Of a DNA stretch of 64,000 nt, positions 35,683 to 44,930 are shown piece by piece. The position numbers were made by a program, and so were the translations under genes. Origin of the DNA: Bacteroidia bacterium (GTDB lineage Bacteria; Bacteroidota; Bacteroidia; Cytophagales; Cyclobacteriaceae); assembly GCA_030432655.1 (NCBI GenBank), contig JAUILA010000012.1, positions 1-64,000 of the forward strand, read 5' to 3'. Under the pieces are notes generated by a model. The model was not told the DNA's origin. It saw nothing but the letters and a program-made list of their open reading frames with translations, and did no database searches. Position 1 is the stretch's first letter. Every line of letters begins with the position of its first letter.

Positions 35683-36182
35683 GAAGTGGTTTTTAGGATG
35701 GCATAACGCAGTTCATCCCGGACAATCCCGTTTTTGATCACTGCTTTCCTGCCTGTTCCTTCAAATTGAAAACCGGCTTTTTCAAGTACCCTTGCCGAGG
35801 CGGGGTTGTGCGCAAATACCGAGGTAAATATCCTTCTTAGATCCAATTTTTCAAAACCATAGCTTACCATTAGCCTGACCGCCCGGGTCATAATGCCTTT
35901 GCCCCAGTACGGTTCGCCCAACCAATACCCGATCTCCGCGCTGCCTGTATAGACATCTGTTTGTGGTACGAGGCCTATGGCTCCGCACAGTTCATCACCA
36001 TGGAGAATGGCATAATTCATCGGTGGGTCATGAACCTGGCAATGATTGATGAAGTCACGGGCGTCCTGCAGGGTATAGGGATATGGAATGTAGTCCCTTA
36101 GATTGTCAAATATCTTTTTATTGTTGCACAGTTCGGCAAGCTTGCCGGCATCTGCGGATTCAAATGGCCTTATTTTAACCAT
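35679..36182 (-). CDS. GNAT-family N-acetyltransferase (RimJ/RimL type)
   Basis: 167 residues with the GNAT layout: RPFESADAGKLAELCNNK at the start, EIGYWLGEPYWGKGIMTRAVRL carrying the acetyl-CoA loop (GKGIMT in the Q/RxxGxG/A position), and the C-terminal NPASARVLEKAGFQFEG typical of the RimJ/RimL-like group that acetylates protein N-termini or small amines. It starts 81 bases after hisF, in the operon direction, at the place where hisIE is often found. No promoter is obvious in the gap, so read-through from the his operon is possible. Confidence 0.9.
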   Translation of the reverse strand: MVKIRPFESADAGKLAELCNNKKIFDNLRDYIPYPYTLQDARDFINHCQVHDPPMNYAILHGDELCGAIGLVPQTDVYTGSAEIGYWLGEPYWGKGIMTRAVRLMVSYGFEKLDLRRIFTSVFAHNPASARVLEKAGFQFEGTGRKAVIKNGIVRDELRYAILKTTS

Positions 36183-36263
36183 CGCCTGAATGATTACCTG
36201 AATTGCAGTGACCGGAACAACTTCGTGACATCTTCCCAGTTGGGGGAGAATAGCTGAGCTGCT

Positions 36264-37016
36264 TTACCTTACTGCGATGTTATTGTTTTTCAAATAGTCT
36301 TTTAATTCTCCGATTCCGATCTCCTTAAAATGGAAAATACTTGCGGCCAGGGCCGCATCTGCTGAGTCGTTTTCGAACACTTCCTTAAAGTGGTCCATGC
36401 TACCAGCTCCACCGGAAGCGATGACCGGAATCTGAACCTGTTCGCTTAATTCTTTCAGGGCATCCACCGCAAACCCGTTCTTTGTTCCGTCATGATTCAT
36501 ACTTGTAAACAGGATTTCTCCCGCCCCCCGCTTTTCCACTTCCCGGGCCCAGGCAAAGAGCTCCTTATCCGTTGGCTCCCTTCCACCGTGAGTAAAAACT
36601 GTCCAGACGCCGTCCTTGAGCCGCGCATCAATAGCGACTACGATGCACTGGCTGCCGAATGCATCCACCAGTTCATCAATTAGTTCTGGTCGCCTGACCG
36701 CAGAGGAATTAACTGATACCTTATCGGCCCCGGCCTGCAGGAGGGGGGTGACATCTTCCACGGAACTTATTCCGCCGCCTACAGTAAACGGTATGTTCAG
36801 ATGCCGGGCAATGTCACGGACAAGTTCTACAAATGTTTTACGTCCTTCGTGGGTGGCCGTGATATCAAGAAATACAAGCTCATCAGCTCCTTCACGGGCA
36901 TACAGAGCCCCAAGCTCGACCGGGTCCCCGGCATCACGGATATTCACAAAATTGATTCCTTTGACAGTGCGCCCGTTCTTAATATCCAGGCAGGGAATAA
37001 TCCGTTTTTTAAGCAT
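36264..37016 (-). CDS. hisF: Imidazole glycerol phosphate synthase, cyclase subunit
   Basis: HisF uses ammonia made by HisH to turn PRFAR into IGP and AICAR. The 250-residue TIM barrel begins [16 protein letters not shown] with catalytic D11, and the second catalytic aspartate is in the [13 protein letters not shown] segment (D130 position). Phosphate loops GGGISS and ASGGAGS are intact. Its start overlaps the hisA end by 8 bases. It is the last his gene in the cluster. Confidence 0.97.
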   Translation of the reverse strand: MLKKRIIPCLDIKNGRTVKGINFVNIRDAGDPVELGALYAREGADELVFLDITATHEGRKTFVELVRDIARHLNIPFTVGGGISSVEDVTPLLQAGADKVSVNSSAVRRPELIDELVDAFGSQCIVVAIDARLKDGVWTVFTHGGREPTDKELFAWAREVEKRGAGEILFTSMNHDGTKNGFAVDALKELSEQVQIPVIASGGAGSMDHFKEVFENDSADAALAASIFHFKEIGIGELKDYLKNNNIAVR

Positions 37017-37731
37017 GTGTGAATTGTGTTAGTTGTTCCATGGAGATTTTTCCTTCGTAGATGGCCTTGCCTATTATTACGCCATCGACCTCCATCGTTT
37101 TCAGTTTTTGCAGGTCATCCACCGAACTGACACCGCCGCTTGCGATAAGGCGAACCGAAGGAAACGTGTCCATAATTTCTTCATACAACCGAAAATTTGG
37201 TCCGGTAAGCATACCGTCCGTTGCAATATCGGTGCATATTACATATTCAAGACCTTCGGGGATATAGGTATGCAACAGATCCTCGATTTCCAGCGTGGTG
37301 GTTTCTTTCCATCCGTGCACGGCAATCTTACGGTCTTTCACATCGGCCCCGATGATCAGTTTATTTGCCCCGTATTCTTCCACCCATTCCAGTACGGTGC
37401 CGGGTTCCTTTACGGCGATGCTGCCGCACGTTACCTGACGTGCCCCGCAGTCAAATGCTTTACGGATATCCTCATCCCTTTTAATTCCGCCGCCGAAGTC
37501 AACCTTGAGCTTTGTCTTTCCGGCAATTTTCTCCAGAACATCCGTGTTTATGATCCTGCCTGATTTAGCGCCATCCAGATCCACCAGATGGAGAAATTTA
37601 ATGCCGGCCTCCTCAAACATCTTCGCTACTTCAAGCGGATTCTCATTATATATTTTCTTCTGGGAATAGTCGCCCTGGGTAAGCCTGACGCATTTTCCTT
37701 CTATAATGTCGATAGCAGGTATAATTCTCAT
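37009..37731 (-). CDS. hisA: Phosphoribosylformimino-5-aminoimidazole carboxamide ribotide isomerase
   Basis: HisA performs the Amadori-type isomerisation of ProFAR to PRFAR. 240 residues; the half-barrel repeats are clear. Catalytic D8 is in [19 protein letters not shown], the second catalytic aspartate is in [10 protein letters not shown], and phosphate loops GGGIKRD and ASGGVSS are present. Its ATG overlaps the hisH stop (ATGA). Confidence 0.97.
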   Translation of the reverse strand: MRIIPAIDIIEGKCVRLTQGDYSQKKIYNENPLEVAKMFEEAGIKFLHLVDLDGAKSGRIINTDVLEKIAGKTKLKVDFGGGIKRDEDIRKAFDCGARQVTCGSIAVKEPGTVLEWVEEYGANKLIIGADVKDRKIAVHGWKETTTLEIEDLLHTYIPEGLEYVICTDIATDGMLTGPNFRLYEEIMDTFPSVRLIASGGVSSVDDLQKLKTMEVDGVIIGKAIYEGKISMEQLTQFTHA

Positions 37732-38312
37732 AATCCAATAAAATTCTCCAGCAGCTTTTGTCCCTGAGCCCCGGACTTCTCCGGATGAAACTGGACAGCA
37801 TAGAAATTATCTTTGTTAATTACCGCGCAGAACGGGTGAATATATTCGGCACTCGCGAGCGAATGTTTTGATTCAGGAACGTAATAGCTGTGAACAAAGT
37901 ACATATGCGGATCAGAAAGATCCCGAAGAAGGGGATGATCTGCTACTGACAGGTCATTCCATCCCATATGAGGTACTTTTTCATGGTTACGTGGCACGAA
38001 ACGCCTTACGTCCAGATCAAATATCCCCAGGCATTCCGTATCCCCTTCTTCAGAATGACGGCACATCAGCTGCATACCCAGGCAGATACCCAGGAAGGGC
38101 TGTTTCAGGGACGGGAGAATGACATCCAGGCCGAGTGACTTCAGGTGTTTCATGGTATTCCCGGCTTCACCCACACCGGGAAAAATGACTTTGTCTGCCG
38201 CCATGAGTTCGTCCGCATCATTGGTGAGTTGAGCCGTGATACCCAGACGTTCCAGGGCAAACAGGACAGACTGCGTATTTCCGGCGTTGTATTTAACCAG
38301 TGCTAGATTCAT
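37728..38312 (-). CDS. hisH: Imidazole glycerol phosphate synthase, glutamine amidotransferase subunit
   Basis: HisH hydrolyses glutamine and channels ammonia to HisF. 194 residues with the class I amidotransferase triad: nucleophile C in GICLGMQL (about residue 77), and H and E in QFHPEKSG near the C-terminus. The oxyanion segment PGVG is at about 48-51. It is joined to hisB and hisA by 4-base ATGA overlaps. Confidence 0.97.
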   Translation of the reverse strand: MNLALVKYNAGNTQSVLFALERLGITAQLTNDADELMAADKVIFPGVGEAGNTMKHLKSLGLDVILPSLKQPFLGICLGMQLMCRHSEEGDTECLGIFDLDVRRFVPRNHEKVPHMGWNDLSVADHPLLRDLSDPHMYFVHSYYVPESKHSLASAEYIHPFCAVINKDNFYAVQFHPEKSGAQGQKLLENFIGL

Positions 38313-39430
38313 AGGACTCCTTTTGTGCTGGGTAACTGATCATTATTTTCATCGATGCGTACGGCCATACGAACAGCGCGCGCAAAGGCTTTGAAAATTG
38401 CCTCTATTTTATGGTGTTCATTCTGTCCTTCTGCCCGGATGTTAAGATTGCACCTGGCATTATCGGAGAATGACTTGAAGAAGTGCATAAACATTTCTGT
38501 GGGCATCCCGCCGATTTTCTCCCGGCTGAATTCTGCCTCCCATACCAGCCAGGGCCTGCCGCCGAAGTCAATAGCCACCTGGGCCAGGCAGTCGTCCATC
38601 GGCAGCATGTACCCATAACGCCTGATGCCACGTTTATCGCCCAGTGCCTTGTCCATGCAGGTGCCCAGGGCCAAAGCCGTATCTTCAATGGTATGGTGTT
38701 CGTCTATGTGCAGATCACCGGTTACACGGACCTTCAGGTCAATGCTGCCGTGACGGGCAATTTGCTCCAGCATGTGATCAAAAAAACCGATTCCGGTTGA
38801 AATTTCCGCTTTACCGGTTCCGTTGAGGTCAACGGCTACTTCGATTTCCGTCTCGCTGGTTTTACGTTCATGAGTAGCGGTTCTGGGCGGACGATACAGA
38901 AAATCGTGGATCTCATCCCAGGATTCTGTAACCAGCGCGCAATGATCCTTTAGTCCATTAGCCACAAGCTCGCCATATAAGGTTCCGTCATTAATCAGGA
39001 TGCCGCGGCACCCGAGGTTTTTGGCCAGCTCAATATCACTCAGCCGGTCACCGATCACATAGGAGTGGTCCTGGTCAAAGCCATGTTCCAGATAGGAGGT
39101 AAGCATCCCGGTGCCAGGCTTTCGGGTCGGCTTGTTTTCGTGGGGAAAAGAACGATCGATAAGGACCTCAGAGAATGCTATCCCTTCATTTTTAAGGGTT
39201 TTTATCATTTTTTCATGTGCCGGCCAGAACTCCTCTTCCGGGAAAGAATCCGTTCCCAGTCCGTCCTGGTTGGTGATCATGACCAGGTCCATATCATTTT
39301 TTCCGGCGATACGGCCGAGACCGCGGAAGACGCCCGGATAGAATTCCAGTTTTTCCAGGCTGTCAATTTGCTCGTCTTCTGGTTCAAGGATCAGCGTACC
39401 GTCCCGGTCGATAAAGAGAATTTTTTTCAT
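38309..39430 (-). CDS. hisB: Bifunctional histidinol-phosphatase / imidazoleglycerol-phosphate dehydratase
   Basis: 373 residues joining two activities of the pathway. The N-terminal HAD phosphatase (about 1-165) has nucleophile motif [15 protein letters not shown], and [14 protein letters not shown], and removes phosphate from histidinol phosphate. The C-terminal dehydratase (about 175-373) has the manganese-binding histidine clusters [14 protein letters not shown] and [18 protein letters not shown]. This fusion is found in gamma-proteobacteria and Bacteroidota. ATGA overlaps on both sides. Confidence 0.97.
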   Translation of the reverse strand: MKKILFIDRDGTLILEPEDEQIDSLEKLEFYPGVFRGLGRIAGKNDMDLVMITNQDGLGTDSFPEEEFWPAHEKMIKTLKNEGIAFSEVLIDRSFPHENKPTRKPGTGMLTSYLEHGFDQDHSYVIGDRLSDIELAKNLGCRGILINDGTLYGELVANGLKDHCALVTESWDEIHDFLYRPPRTATHERKTSETEIEVAVDLNGTGKAEISTGIGFFDHMLEQIARHGSIDLKVRVTGDLHIDEHHTIEDTALALGTCMDKALGDKRGIRRYGYMLPMDDCLAQVAIDFGGRPWLVWEAEFSREKIGGMPTEMFMHFFKSFSDNARCNLNIRAEGQNEHHKIEAIFKAFARAVRMAVRIDENNDQLPSTKGVL

Positions 39431-40455
39431 GCGAAATCATCTAAAGCTTCGAGTAACAAATCATTTTCTTCCGGTGTGCCTACGGTGATACGCAGACAAT
39501 CCTCACAATGAGGCTGGCTGCTTCTGTCCCGGACAATAATGCCTTTTTCCATCAGGTAGCGGAATAATTCGCCGGAGCGCTCAAACCTGACCAGCAGGAA
39601 ATTCGCGTCCGAAGGAAATACCTTTTGTACCAGGGATAATTTATCCAGGTTGTCGGCCAGCCTTTGGCGTTCGCTGATAATTTCTCTGATGCGGTCGGTC
39701 ACGTCACCAGCATTCTCCAGCGCCTGAAGGACCTCCTGCTGACTTACCTGGTTAATGTTATACGGAGGTTTGATCCGGTCGAGTGTATTCACCAGATAAA
39801 CTGACGCATAGGCTGCTCCCACACGTAGGCCGGCCATTCCCCAGGCCTTAGAGAAAGTCTGGAGAATGATCAGGTGATCAAATTCATTGAGCTGTCCCAT
39901 GAGGGACTGGTCGCTGAAATCGCTGTACGCTTCATCCAGGACAACAAGACCCGGGAAATCCCTGATCACTCGCAGGAGTGTATCCGATTCCAGTGCATTG
40001 CCGGAGGGGTTATTCGGACTGCAAAGAAACAGGAGCCGTGAGTTTGAATCCGTTGCCGAACGGATGGCATCCTGATCCAGTCCGAATGTCGGTGTCAGTG
40101 CTGCCTTACGTACTTCCACATCATTTACAGCAGCGGAAACCTTGTACATGCCATAGGTAGGATCCAGGGTAATAAGGTTAGAGACCCCGGGGATACAGGT
40201 CATCCTGATAATCAGGTCAATGGGTTCATCCGAGCCATTTCCAAGAAATATTTGCTCCGGAAGTACATTTTTCAGCTTAGCAAGTTTTTGTTTGATTGCC
40301 TTTTGATGAGGGTCCGGGTACCTGTGATAGGGCAGGTCATACGGATTTTCATTGGCATCCAGGTAAACACTGGCTTCACCGGTAAATTCATCCCTTGCCG
40401 AGGAATACGCTTCCATCGTGCGGATATTCGGCCGAATAAGGTCTTCGATATTCAT
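39427..40455 (-). CDS. hisC: Histidinol-phosphate aminotransferase
   Basis: A PLP enzyme that transaminates imidazole acetol phosphate with glutamate. 342 residues of fold type I. Visible landmarks are [11 protein letters not shown] at the start, [23 protein letters not shown], the LDEAYSDFS aspartate that pairs with the PLP pyridine, and the Schiff-base lysine in [16 protein letters not shown], with FLLVRF near the end. Four-base overlaps with hisD and hisB. Confidence 0.97.
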   Translation of the reverse strand: MNIEDLIRPNIRTMEAYSSARDEFTGEASVYLDANENPYDLPYHRYPDPHQKAIKQKLAKLKNVLPEQIFLGNGSDEPIDLIIRMTCIPGVSNLITLDPTYGMYKVSAAVNDVEVRKAALTPTFGLDQDAIRSATDSNSRLLFLCSPNNPSGNALESDTLLRVIRDFPGLVVLDEAYSDFSDQSLMGQLNEFDHLIILQTFSKAWGMAGLRVGAAYASVYLVNTLDRIKPPYNINQVSQQEVLQALENAGDVTDRIREIISERQRLADNLDKLSLVQKVFPSDANFLLVRFERSGELFRYLMEKGIIVRDRSSQPHCEDCLRITVGTPEENDLLLEALDDFA

Positions 40456-41732
40456 TTTCTTAAGCGTAAGGTAACCGCCATTTTATGTGCCATCAGTTCT
40501 TCGGCCTCGGCCAGGGTTTCCACAACCGGACCGAGTTCTTGTAATCCTTCTCTCGAAATCTCCTGAAAGGTGATTTTCTTAATGAAACTGTCCAGGGATA
40601 CGCCACTATACGAGAGTGCTGCCCCGTTAGTCGGCAAGGTGTGGTTCGTTCCACTGGCATAATCCCCTGCAGATTCCGGGGTGTAATGCCCCATAAAAAC
40701 CGAACCTGCATTGATAATACCGGCGGCCAGCCTGTTCGGGTTATCAACAGCAAGGATCAGGTGTTCAGGTGCATAAGCATTGCTCAGAGCAACTGCAGAT
40801 TCCAGGTCATGCACCAATACCGCCTTACTGTTCTTAAGGCTGTTACGCATGTAGTCACCCCTGGGGAGTTCGTTAAGAAGTCGCTCCAGGGACGTATTCA
40901 CCTCTTTCCCTAGTTTTTCAGAGGTTGTAATAAGCAACACCTGGCTGTCATTCCCGTGTTCGGCCTGGGAGAGAAGGTCAATCGCCACGAAATCTGCATT
41001 GGCCGAATCATCGGCAATGATGGCAACTTCAGACGGACCAGCCGGCATGTCTATGGCTATGCCGTCCATGCTCACCTGCTGTTTTGCTGCTGTGACATAT
41101 TGATTTCCTGGTCCGAAAATTTTATAAACACCAGGGACGGATTCTGTTCCGTAAGCCATGGCAGCTATGGCCTGTGCACCTCCGGACTTAATCACCCGGT
41201 GGACACCCGTTTTTCGGGCGGCGAACAAGATGGCGGGATGGATTTCTCCGGAAGAAGACGGAGGACTTGCCAGAATTATTTCCCGACACCCGGCAATTGA
41301 AGCGGGTATGGCGAGCATAAGCACGGAAGAGAACAGGGGGGCGGTTCCGCCGGGTATATACAGTCCGACTTTTTCCACAGGCCTTGCTTCCCGCCAGCAA
41401 ATGACGCCCGGCTGGGTTTCCACTTTGGATTCGCGTAGTTGCTGACTTTCGTGAAATTTACGGATATTCAATGCCGCCCGTTCTATTGCCTCTTTTAATT
41501 GCACCGACAACTTCAATTCAGCATTCCGGAATTCATCCTCACTCACGATCAGGTTGTCAAGTTTTGCCTTGTCAAACTTCAGTGCATATTCTCTCAGTGC
41601 CTGATCACCCTTTTTACGAACCTGCTGCACGATAGTATTTACCTGCTCCCGCAGTTCGAACGCCTCCATGACCGGCCTCTGCAGAATGTTTTTCCATTCT
41701 TCGGCCTTAGGATATTTGAAAAAGGTCAGCAT
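40452..41732 (-). CDS. hisD: Histidinol dehydrogenase
   Basis: Oxidises histidinol to histidine in two NAD-dependent steps, using zinc. 426 residues from ATG 41732 (the frame allows GTG one codon earlier). Recognisable segments are IPGGTAPLFSSVLMLAIPA, VYKIFGPGNQYVTAAK, DMPAGPSEVAIIAD, SQAEHGNDSQ and YAPEHL, with the zinc/catalytic histidines in AEHG and NHTLPT. Its ATG shares a base with the hisG TGA, so translation is coupled. Confidence 0.97.
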   Translation of the reverse strand: MLTFFKYPKAEEWKNILQRPVMEAFELREQVNTIVQQVRKKGDQALREYALKFDKAKLDNLIVSEDEFRNAELKLSVQLKEAIERAALNIRKFHESQQLRESKVETQPGVICWREARPVEKVGLYIPGGTAPLFSSVLMLAIPASIAGCREIILASPPSSSGEIHPAILFAARKTGVHRVIKSGGAQAIAAMAYGTESVPGVYKIFGPGNQYVTAAKQQVSMDGIAIDMPAGPSEVAIIADDSANADFVAIDLLSQAEHGNDSQVLLITTSEKLGKEVNTSLERLLNELPRGDYMRNSLKNSKAVLVHDLESAVALSNAYAPEHLILAVDNPNRLAAGIINAGSVFMGHYTPESAGDYASGTNHTLPTNGAALSYSGVSLDSFIKKITFQEISREGLQELGPVVETLAEAEELMAHKMAVTLRLRK

Positions 41733-42592
41733 CACAGAATCATTTTTTCAATTGGAATGACCAGGATACCCTGCGCCCCCAGGGATTTCAGCTGATCAAT
41801 CTTATCCCAGAAATCATTTTCATTCACTACTGAATGCAATGATGACCATCCCGTCATATTCAGGGGGGTAACAGTCGGACTCTTCATGCCCGGGAGAATG
41901 GATGTGATCTCATCAATAGCTTCATCGGGCACATTCATCAATAAATATTTATTGTTTTCAGCGGTTTTAACTGATTTGATCCGGAAAAGCAGTTTCTCCA
42001 GCAGACCAGCGCGTTCCTCATCAAGTTTTGGATTCGCGACCAGAACCGCTTCTGATTTCATTACTGTTTCTACCTCACGGAGTCCGTTCGACAACAATGT
42101 GCTTCCGGTACTTACAATGTCACAAATGGCTTCGGCCAGACCGATTCCAGGCGCGATTTCAACAGAACCACTGATTTCATGAATATCGGCCCGGATACCC
42201 TTTTCATCCAGAAAGCGCTGAACAATGACCGGATAGGAGGTGGCAATCCGTTTTCCTTCAAGATCGTTCATGGAGCTGAACGGCGTATTTTTTGGCACCG
42301 CGATAGAAAGCCGGCACTTGGCGAAATTGAGTTTTTCTATCAACTCGATGTTTTTGCCTTTTTCAATCATGACATTCTCCCCGATAATGCCGATATCCGC
42401 GACGCAATCTTCAACATACTGGGGTATGTCGTCATCCCGGAGAAAGAGAATCTCTGCAGGAAAATTATAACTGGAAGCCTTCAGCTTATTGGAACTGTTT
42501 GAAAAAGACAATCCGCATTCACGGAGCAGATTAACCGACTTTTCCTGTAGTCTTCCTGATTTCTGAATAGCAATTCGTAGGTTTTTGCTCAT
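41732..42592 (-). CDS. hisG: ATP phosphoribosyltransferase, long form
   Basis: Catalyses the first committed step, ATP plus PRPP to phosphoribosyl-ATP. The 286-residue length and a C-terminal ACT-like domain (about 210-286) identify the long, HisZ-independent form that is feedback-inhibited by histidine. The PRPP-binding loop reads AICDIVSTGSTLLSNGL. ATG 42592 (MSKNLRIAIQKSGRL) is chosen over an in-frame TTG at 42613, because the latter lies against the terminator hairpin. First gene of the his operon, 19 bases after the attenuator. Confidence 0.97.
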   Translation of the reverse strand: MSKNLRIAIQKSGRLQEKSVNLLRECGLSFSNSSNKLKASSYNFPAEILFLRDDDIPQYVEDCVADIGIIGENVMIEKGKNIELIEKLNFAKCRLSIAVPKNTPFSSMNDLEGKRIATSYPVIVQRFLDEKGIRADIHEISGSVEIAPGIGLAEAICDIVSTGSTLLSNGLREVETVMKSEAVLVANPKLDEERAGLLEKLLFRIKSVKTAENNKYLLMNVPDEAIDEITSILPGMKSPTVTPLNMTGWSSLHSVVNENDFWDKIDQLKSLGAQGILVIPIEKMIL

Positions 42593-42611
42593 TTTACATA
42601 ATGATTTAAAC

Positions 42612-42642
42612 AAAAAAAGGGCTTACCGCATGGTAAGCCCTT
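42612..42642 (-). terminator. Intrinsic terminator of the his leader
   Basis: Perfect 11-base stem, 4-base loop and T-run on the minus strand, located between the leader peptide and hisG. Confidence 0.88.
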
Positions 42643-42674
42643 CAGGTTATCTTAAGAACATATTACCCCATGCG
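42612..42674 (-). promoter_or_regulatory. his operon attenuator (terminator and competing antiterminator)
   Basis: An 11-base perfect stem AAGGGCTTACC/GGTAAGCCCTT (42617-42642, loop ATGC) followed on the minus strand by a T-run forms an intrinsic terminator directly before hisG. A segment at 42663-42674, CGCATGGGGTAA, spans the last codons of the leader peptide. It can pair with TTACCATGCG in the terminator arm and loop (7 contiguous pairs plus TAA/TTA). A ribosome stalled on the histidine codons leaves that segment free (antitermination); one that reaches the stop codon covers it (termination). Confidence 0.85.
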
Positions 42675-42737
42675 CAGCTGCATCATGTCTCCATGATGTG
42701 CGTGAGAATGAGTCATATGTGTTGTATTTTCCTTCAT
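42663..42737 (-). CDS. hisL: his operon leader peptide
   Basis: A 24-codon frame, ATG at 42737 and TAA ending at 42663. It has histidine at residues 7, 10, 12, 14 and 15, i.e. five His in nine codons, where the average protein has about one in fifty. An inner ATG at residue 8 would still leave four. It lies 21 bases ahead of the terminator hairpin, in the position of the classic HisL peptide of enterobacteria, but the sequence itself is unrelated. Upstream, TTATTTTG (42773-42780) is a 7/8 match to the -7 box and may be the promoter. Confidence 0.85.
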   Translation of the reverse strand: MKENTTHMTHSHAHHGDMMQLRMG

Positions 42738-42781
42738 TGGAAGTGCTAAGTAAAATAATTGTTCTGAACTGACAAAATAAT

Positions 42782-43357
42782 TTATAAATTTTCAACAATT
42801 GCTTTATCAGCTTTGCTGAGCGCATCCTCCAGGTTCTGGTGTATTTTTTTAATGTCTTCGTGCTGTTTTTCCTGGATCTTCAGTAATTCGTCCGGGGACA
42901 TATCAGCCGGGGGGTCGATCATCGTGATGTTATTGGTGATCATATCATTCTCCTCATCTTTTGCGATTCCGGGAGATGAATCATCCGGATCCTTATAAAT
43001 GCTTTCTACGTTCATCAACCCGTAAATGCTGTCTGGCCACATCAGCAATTCATTTTTAGCTTTCGTGAGATTTTCGTTTGCGGTAGTTAGTGTTTCATAG
43101 ACCTGCTGCAGCGAATCTGTGTTTATATTCTCCACCTGCATCATCCTGTTGACGGATGCTGTTCTGTTATCAATGGAATCCTGAATAGCTGTAACCATAC
43201 TGATTTTATCAAACCCGTCATTGTAAAGATTCAAGGCTTCATAATGGATGGTTTCCGCTTTTTCGAGGGTCTCCTTGTCTTCTTCCGAATATTCACTTCC
43301 GCTGCATGCTGCCAGCATCAGCAAAAGCAATGCAGGAATTAGTTTTATATGTTTCAT
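42782..43357 (-). CDS. Coiled-coil lipoprotein, unknown function
   Basis: 191 residues. Signal with lipobox MLAAC (lipidated C18), then a mostly helical, charged sequence with heptad-like regions (about 25-105 and 155-191) separated by an acidic, proline-containing loop (YKDPDDSSPGI). No enzyme motif. Envelope-anchored; perhaps a structural or adaptor protein (inference). It ends just before the his promoter region and has an inverted repeat directly upstream of its start. Confidence 0.7.
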   Translation of the reverse strand: MKHIKLIPALLLLMLAACSGSEYSEEDKETLEKAETIHYEALNLYNDGFDKISMVTAIQDSIDNRTASVNRMMQVENINTDSLQQVYETLTTANENLTKAKNELLMWPDSIYGLMNVESIYKDPDDSSPGIAKDEENDMITNNITMIDPPADMSPDELLKIQEKQHEDIKKIHQNLEDALSKADKAIVENL

Positions 43358-43363
43358 AGCAGA

Positions 43364-43387
43364 TTGTTGACTTTATTATATCAACAA
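43364..43387. promoter_or_regulatory. Inverted repeat before the coiled-coil lipoprotein gene
   Basis: TTGTTGA-N10-TCAACAA, perfect 7-base arms with an AT-rich centre, ending 6 bases before the ATG at 43357. The position suits an operator or a translation-blocking hairpin; no T-run follows, so it is not a terminator. Confidence 0.4.
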
Positions 43388-43405
43388 CTGTCATGAAACA
43401 ATGTT

Positions 43406-44386
43406 CTACATTCCGAGTGACTGGTTTTCGATTGAAGCGAGTTCGATGATCTTTTCGTAATCCTCCGAATTCAGGTCATTAAAGAAATAGTGCACGGGGT
43501 TAATGTGCTTACCATTTTTATATACCTCATAATGGAGGTGAGGAGCAGTTGACATACCAGAATTGCCTACATAACCAATGATCTGACCCCTTTTAACCAT
43601 TTGTCCTTCATGAACGGTAAATTCATTCATGTGGGCGTAACGGGTTTTATACCCGAATCCATGGTCAATTTCTATCAGCTTTCCGTACCCGCTGAAACGT
43701 ACCTGGGTCCGTTCCACACGTCCGTCTGCGGTAGCATAAATAGGTGTTCCAAGTGGTGCGGAAAAGTCAATTCCCGTATGGAGTTTTTTCACCTTGTACA
43801 CCGGGTGCATTCTGTAGCCATAGCCACTGGCCAGGCGGATCAGCTCTTTGTTGCTGACAGGTTGTATTGCCGGAATGGCGGAATACATTTTAGCCTTGTC
43901 CTCCGCAAGTTCAGCCAGCTCATCGTATGATTTAGACTGGATGTACATTTTCCGGCGAAGACGATCTACGTCGGTAGTCAGTTCCAGGATCACTTCCTTG
44001 TCATTGAAGTCTTTTCTTTTCAAATCCTGGTAGCGATCTGTACCGCCAATACCGGCATCGCGGATAGACGGGTCGATAGGTTCAGCACCCAGAACAGAGC
44101 GGTAAACCTTGTCATCCCTGTATTCCAGCGCTTCCTGAACATTCTTCAACTGATCAATTTCATTCTCCAGAAGAGACAAATAATGATCCTTTTCTTCCAG
44201 CTCATTGTGAAGGCGCACCTCATTGGGAGACTCAAAATAGGTGAAGAACAGAAATACAATACCAATACTGGCGATCAGTACCAGAGATGCAAGACCCAGG
44301 AAGTTCCAGATAACATCCTGGGTACGAACTTTTATTCGTTCGTACTTACAAGTCTCGGTATCGTAATAATACTTTATACGTGCCAT
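43406..44386 (-). CDS. Membrane-anchored M23-family metallopeptidase
   Basis: 326 residues. One membrane helix (about 26-50), a periplasmic coiled-coil (about 55-85 and 130-170), then a LytM/M23 domain. Zinc ligands and catalytic residues are visible: H203 and D207 in HTGIDF, H252 in YAHM, H283 and H285 in HLHYE. Since all the ligands are present it should be an active D,D-endopeptidase on peptidoglycan crosslinks rather than an EnvC-like activator. It starts 2 bases after mog ends, in a trhO-mog-M23 row. Confidence 0.92.
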   Translation of the reverse strand: MARIKYYYDTETCKYERIKVRTQDVIWNFLGLASLVLIASIGIVFLFFTYFESPNEVRLHNELEEKDHYLSLLENEIDQLKNVQEALEYRDDKVYRSVLGAEPIDPSIRDAGIGGTDRYQDLKRKDFNDKEVILELTTDVDRLRRKMYIQSKSYDELAELAEDKAKMYSAIPAIQPVSNKELIRLASGYGYRMHPVYKVKKLHTGIDFSAPLGTPIYATADGRVERTQVRFSGYGKLIEIDHGFGYKTRYAHMNEFTVHEGQMVKRGQIIGYVGNSGMSTAPHLHYEVYKNGKHINPVHYFFNDLNSEDYEKIIELASIENQSLGM

Positions 44387-44388
44387 AA

Positions 44389-44922
44389 TTACTTCTTTTT
44401 GCCCGGCCTGAAGACTTCTATAACGTCAGGATCACATGTGAGGTATGGTCCTTCAAGTAAATCTATACAGTACGGAACTGCCGGAAACACTGCGTCTAAA
44501 CACTGTCGGATCGCAGAAGGTTTCCCTGGCAGGTTAATAATCAGGGTTTTACCACGAATTCCTGCCGTCTGGCGGGAAAGGATGGCGGTGGGAACATATT
44601 GCAGACTTACCTGTCGCATGAGTTCACCAAACCCTGGCATCATTTTATTACAAACGGAAAAGGTAGCCTCCGGGGTTACATCCCTTTTAGCAGGCCCTGT
44701 TCCTCCTGAGGTAATAATCAGGCAACAGCCCTTTGAATCGGCCATTTCCCGCATTTTATCCTCCAGAATATCCTGTTCGTCCGGCAGCACTTCGTATTCA
44801 TGCTCCCATTGGCACGTCAGGTATTCGTTCAGCGTATCACGGATGGCCTTTCCAGGAATATCTTCATAAATTCCCTTACTTGCCCGGTCCGACACATTAA
44901 TTATACCTATTCGTACCTCCAT
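44389..44922 (-). CDS. mog: Molybdopterin adenylyltransferase (MogA/MoaB fold)
   Basis: Adenylylates molybdopterin ahead of molybdenum insertion. The 177-residue protein has GIINVSDRASKGIYED at the start, the signature TSGGTGPAKRDVTPEA, and NLPGKPSAIRQCLDAVFPAVPYCIDLL, all typical of MogA. No other molybdenum-cofactor gene is in the window. Placed between trhO (8 bases) and the M23 peptidase (2 bases); the grouping seems to be mere co-transcription. Confidence 0.9.
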   Translation of the reverse strand: MEVRIGIINVSDRASKGIYEDIPGKAIRDTLNEYLTCQWEHEYEVLPDEQDILEDKMREMADSKGCCLIITSGGTGPAKRDVTPEATFSVCNKMMPGFGELMRQVSLQYVPTAILSRQTAGIRGKTLIINLPGKPSAIRQCLDAVFPAVPYCIDLLEGPYLTCDPDVIEVFRPGKKK

Positions 44923-44930
44923 AAATGCCT

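Noticed and set aside
37033-37563. A 176-codon plus-strand open frame
   Set aside because: Antisense to hisA inside a tightly overlapping operon; composition is that of a shadow frame.
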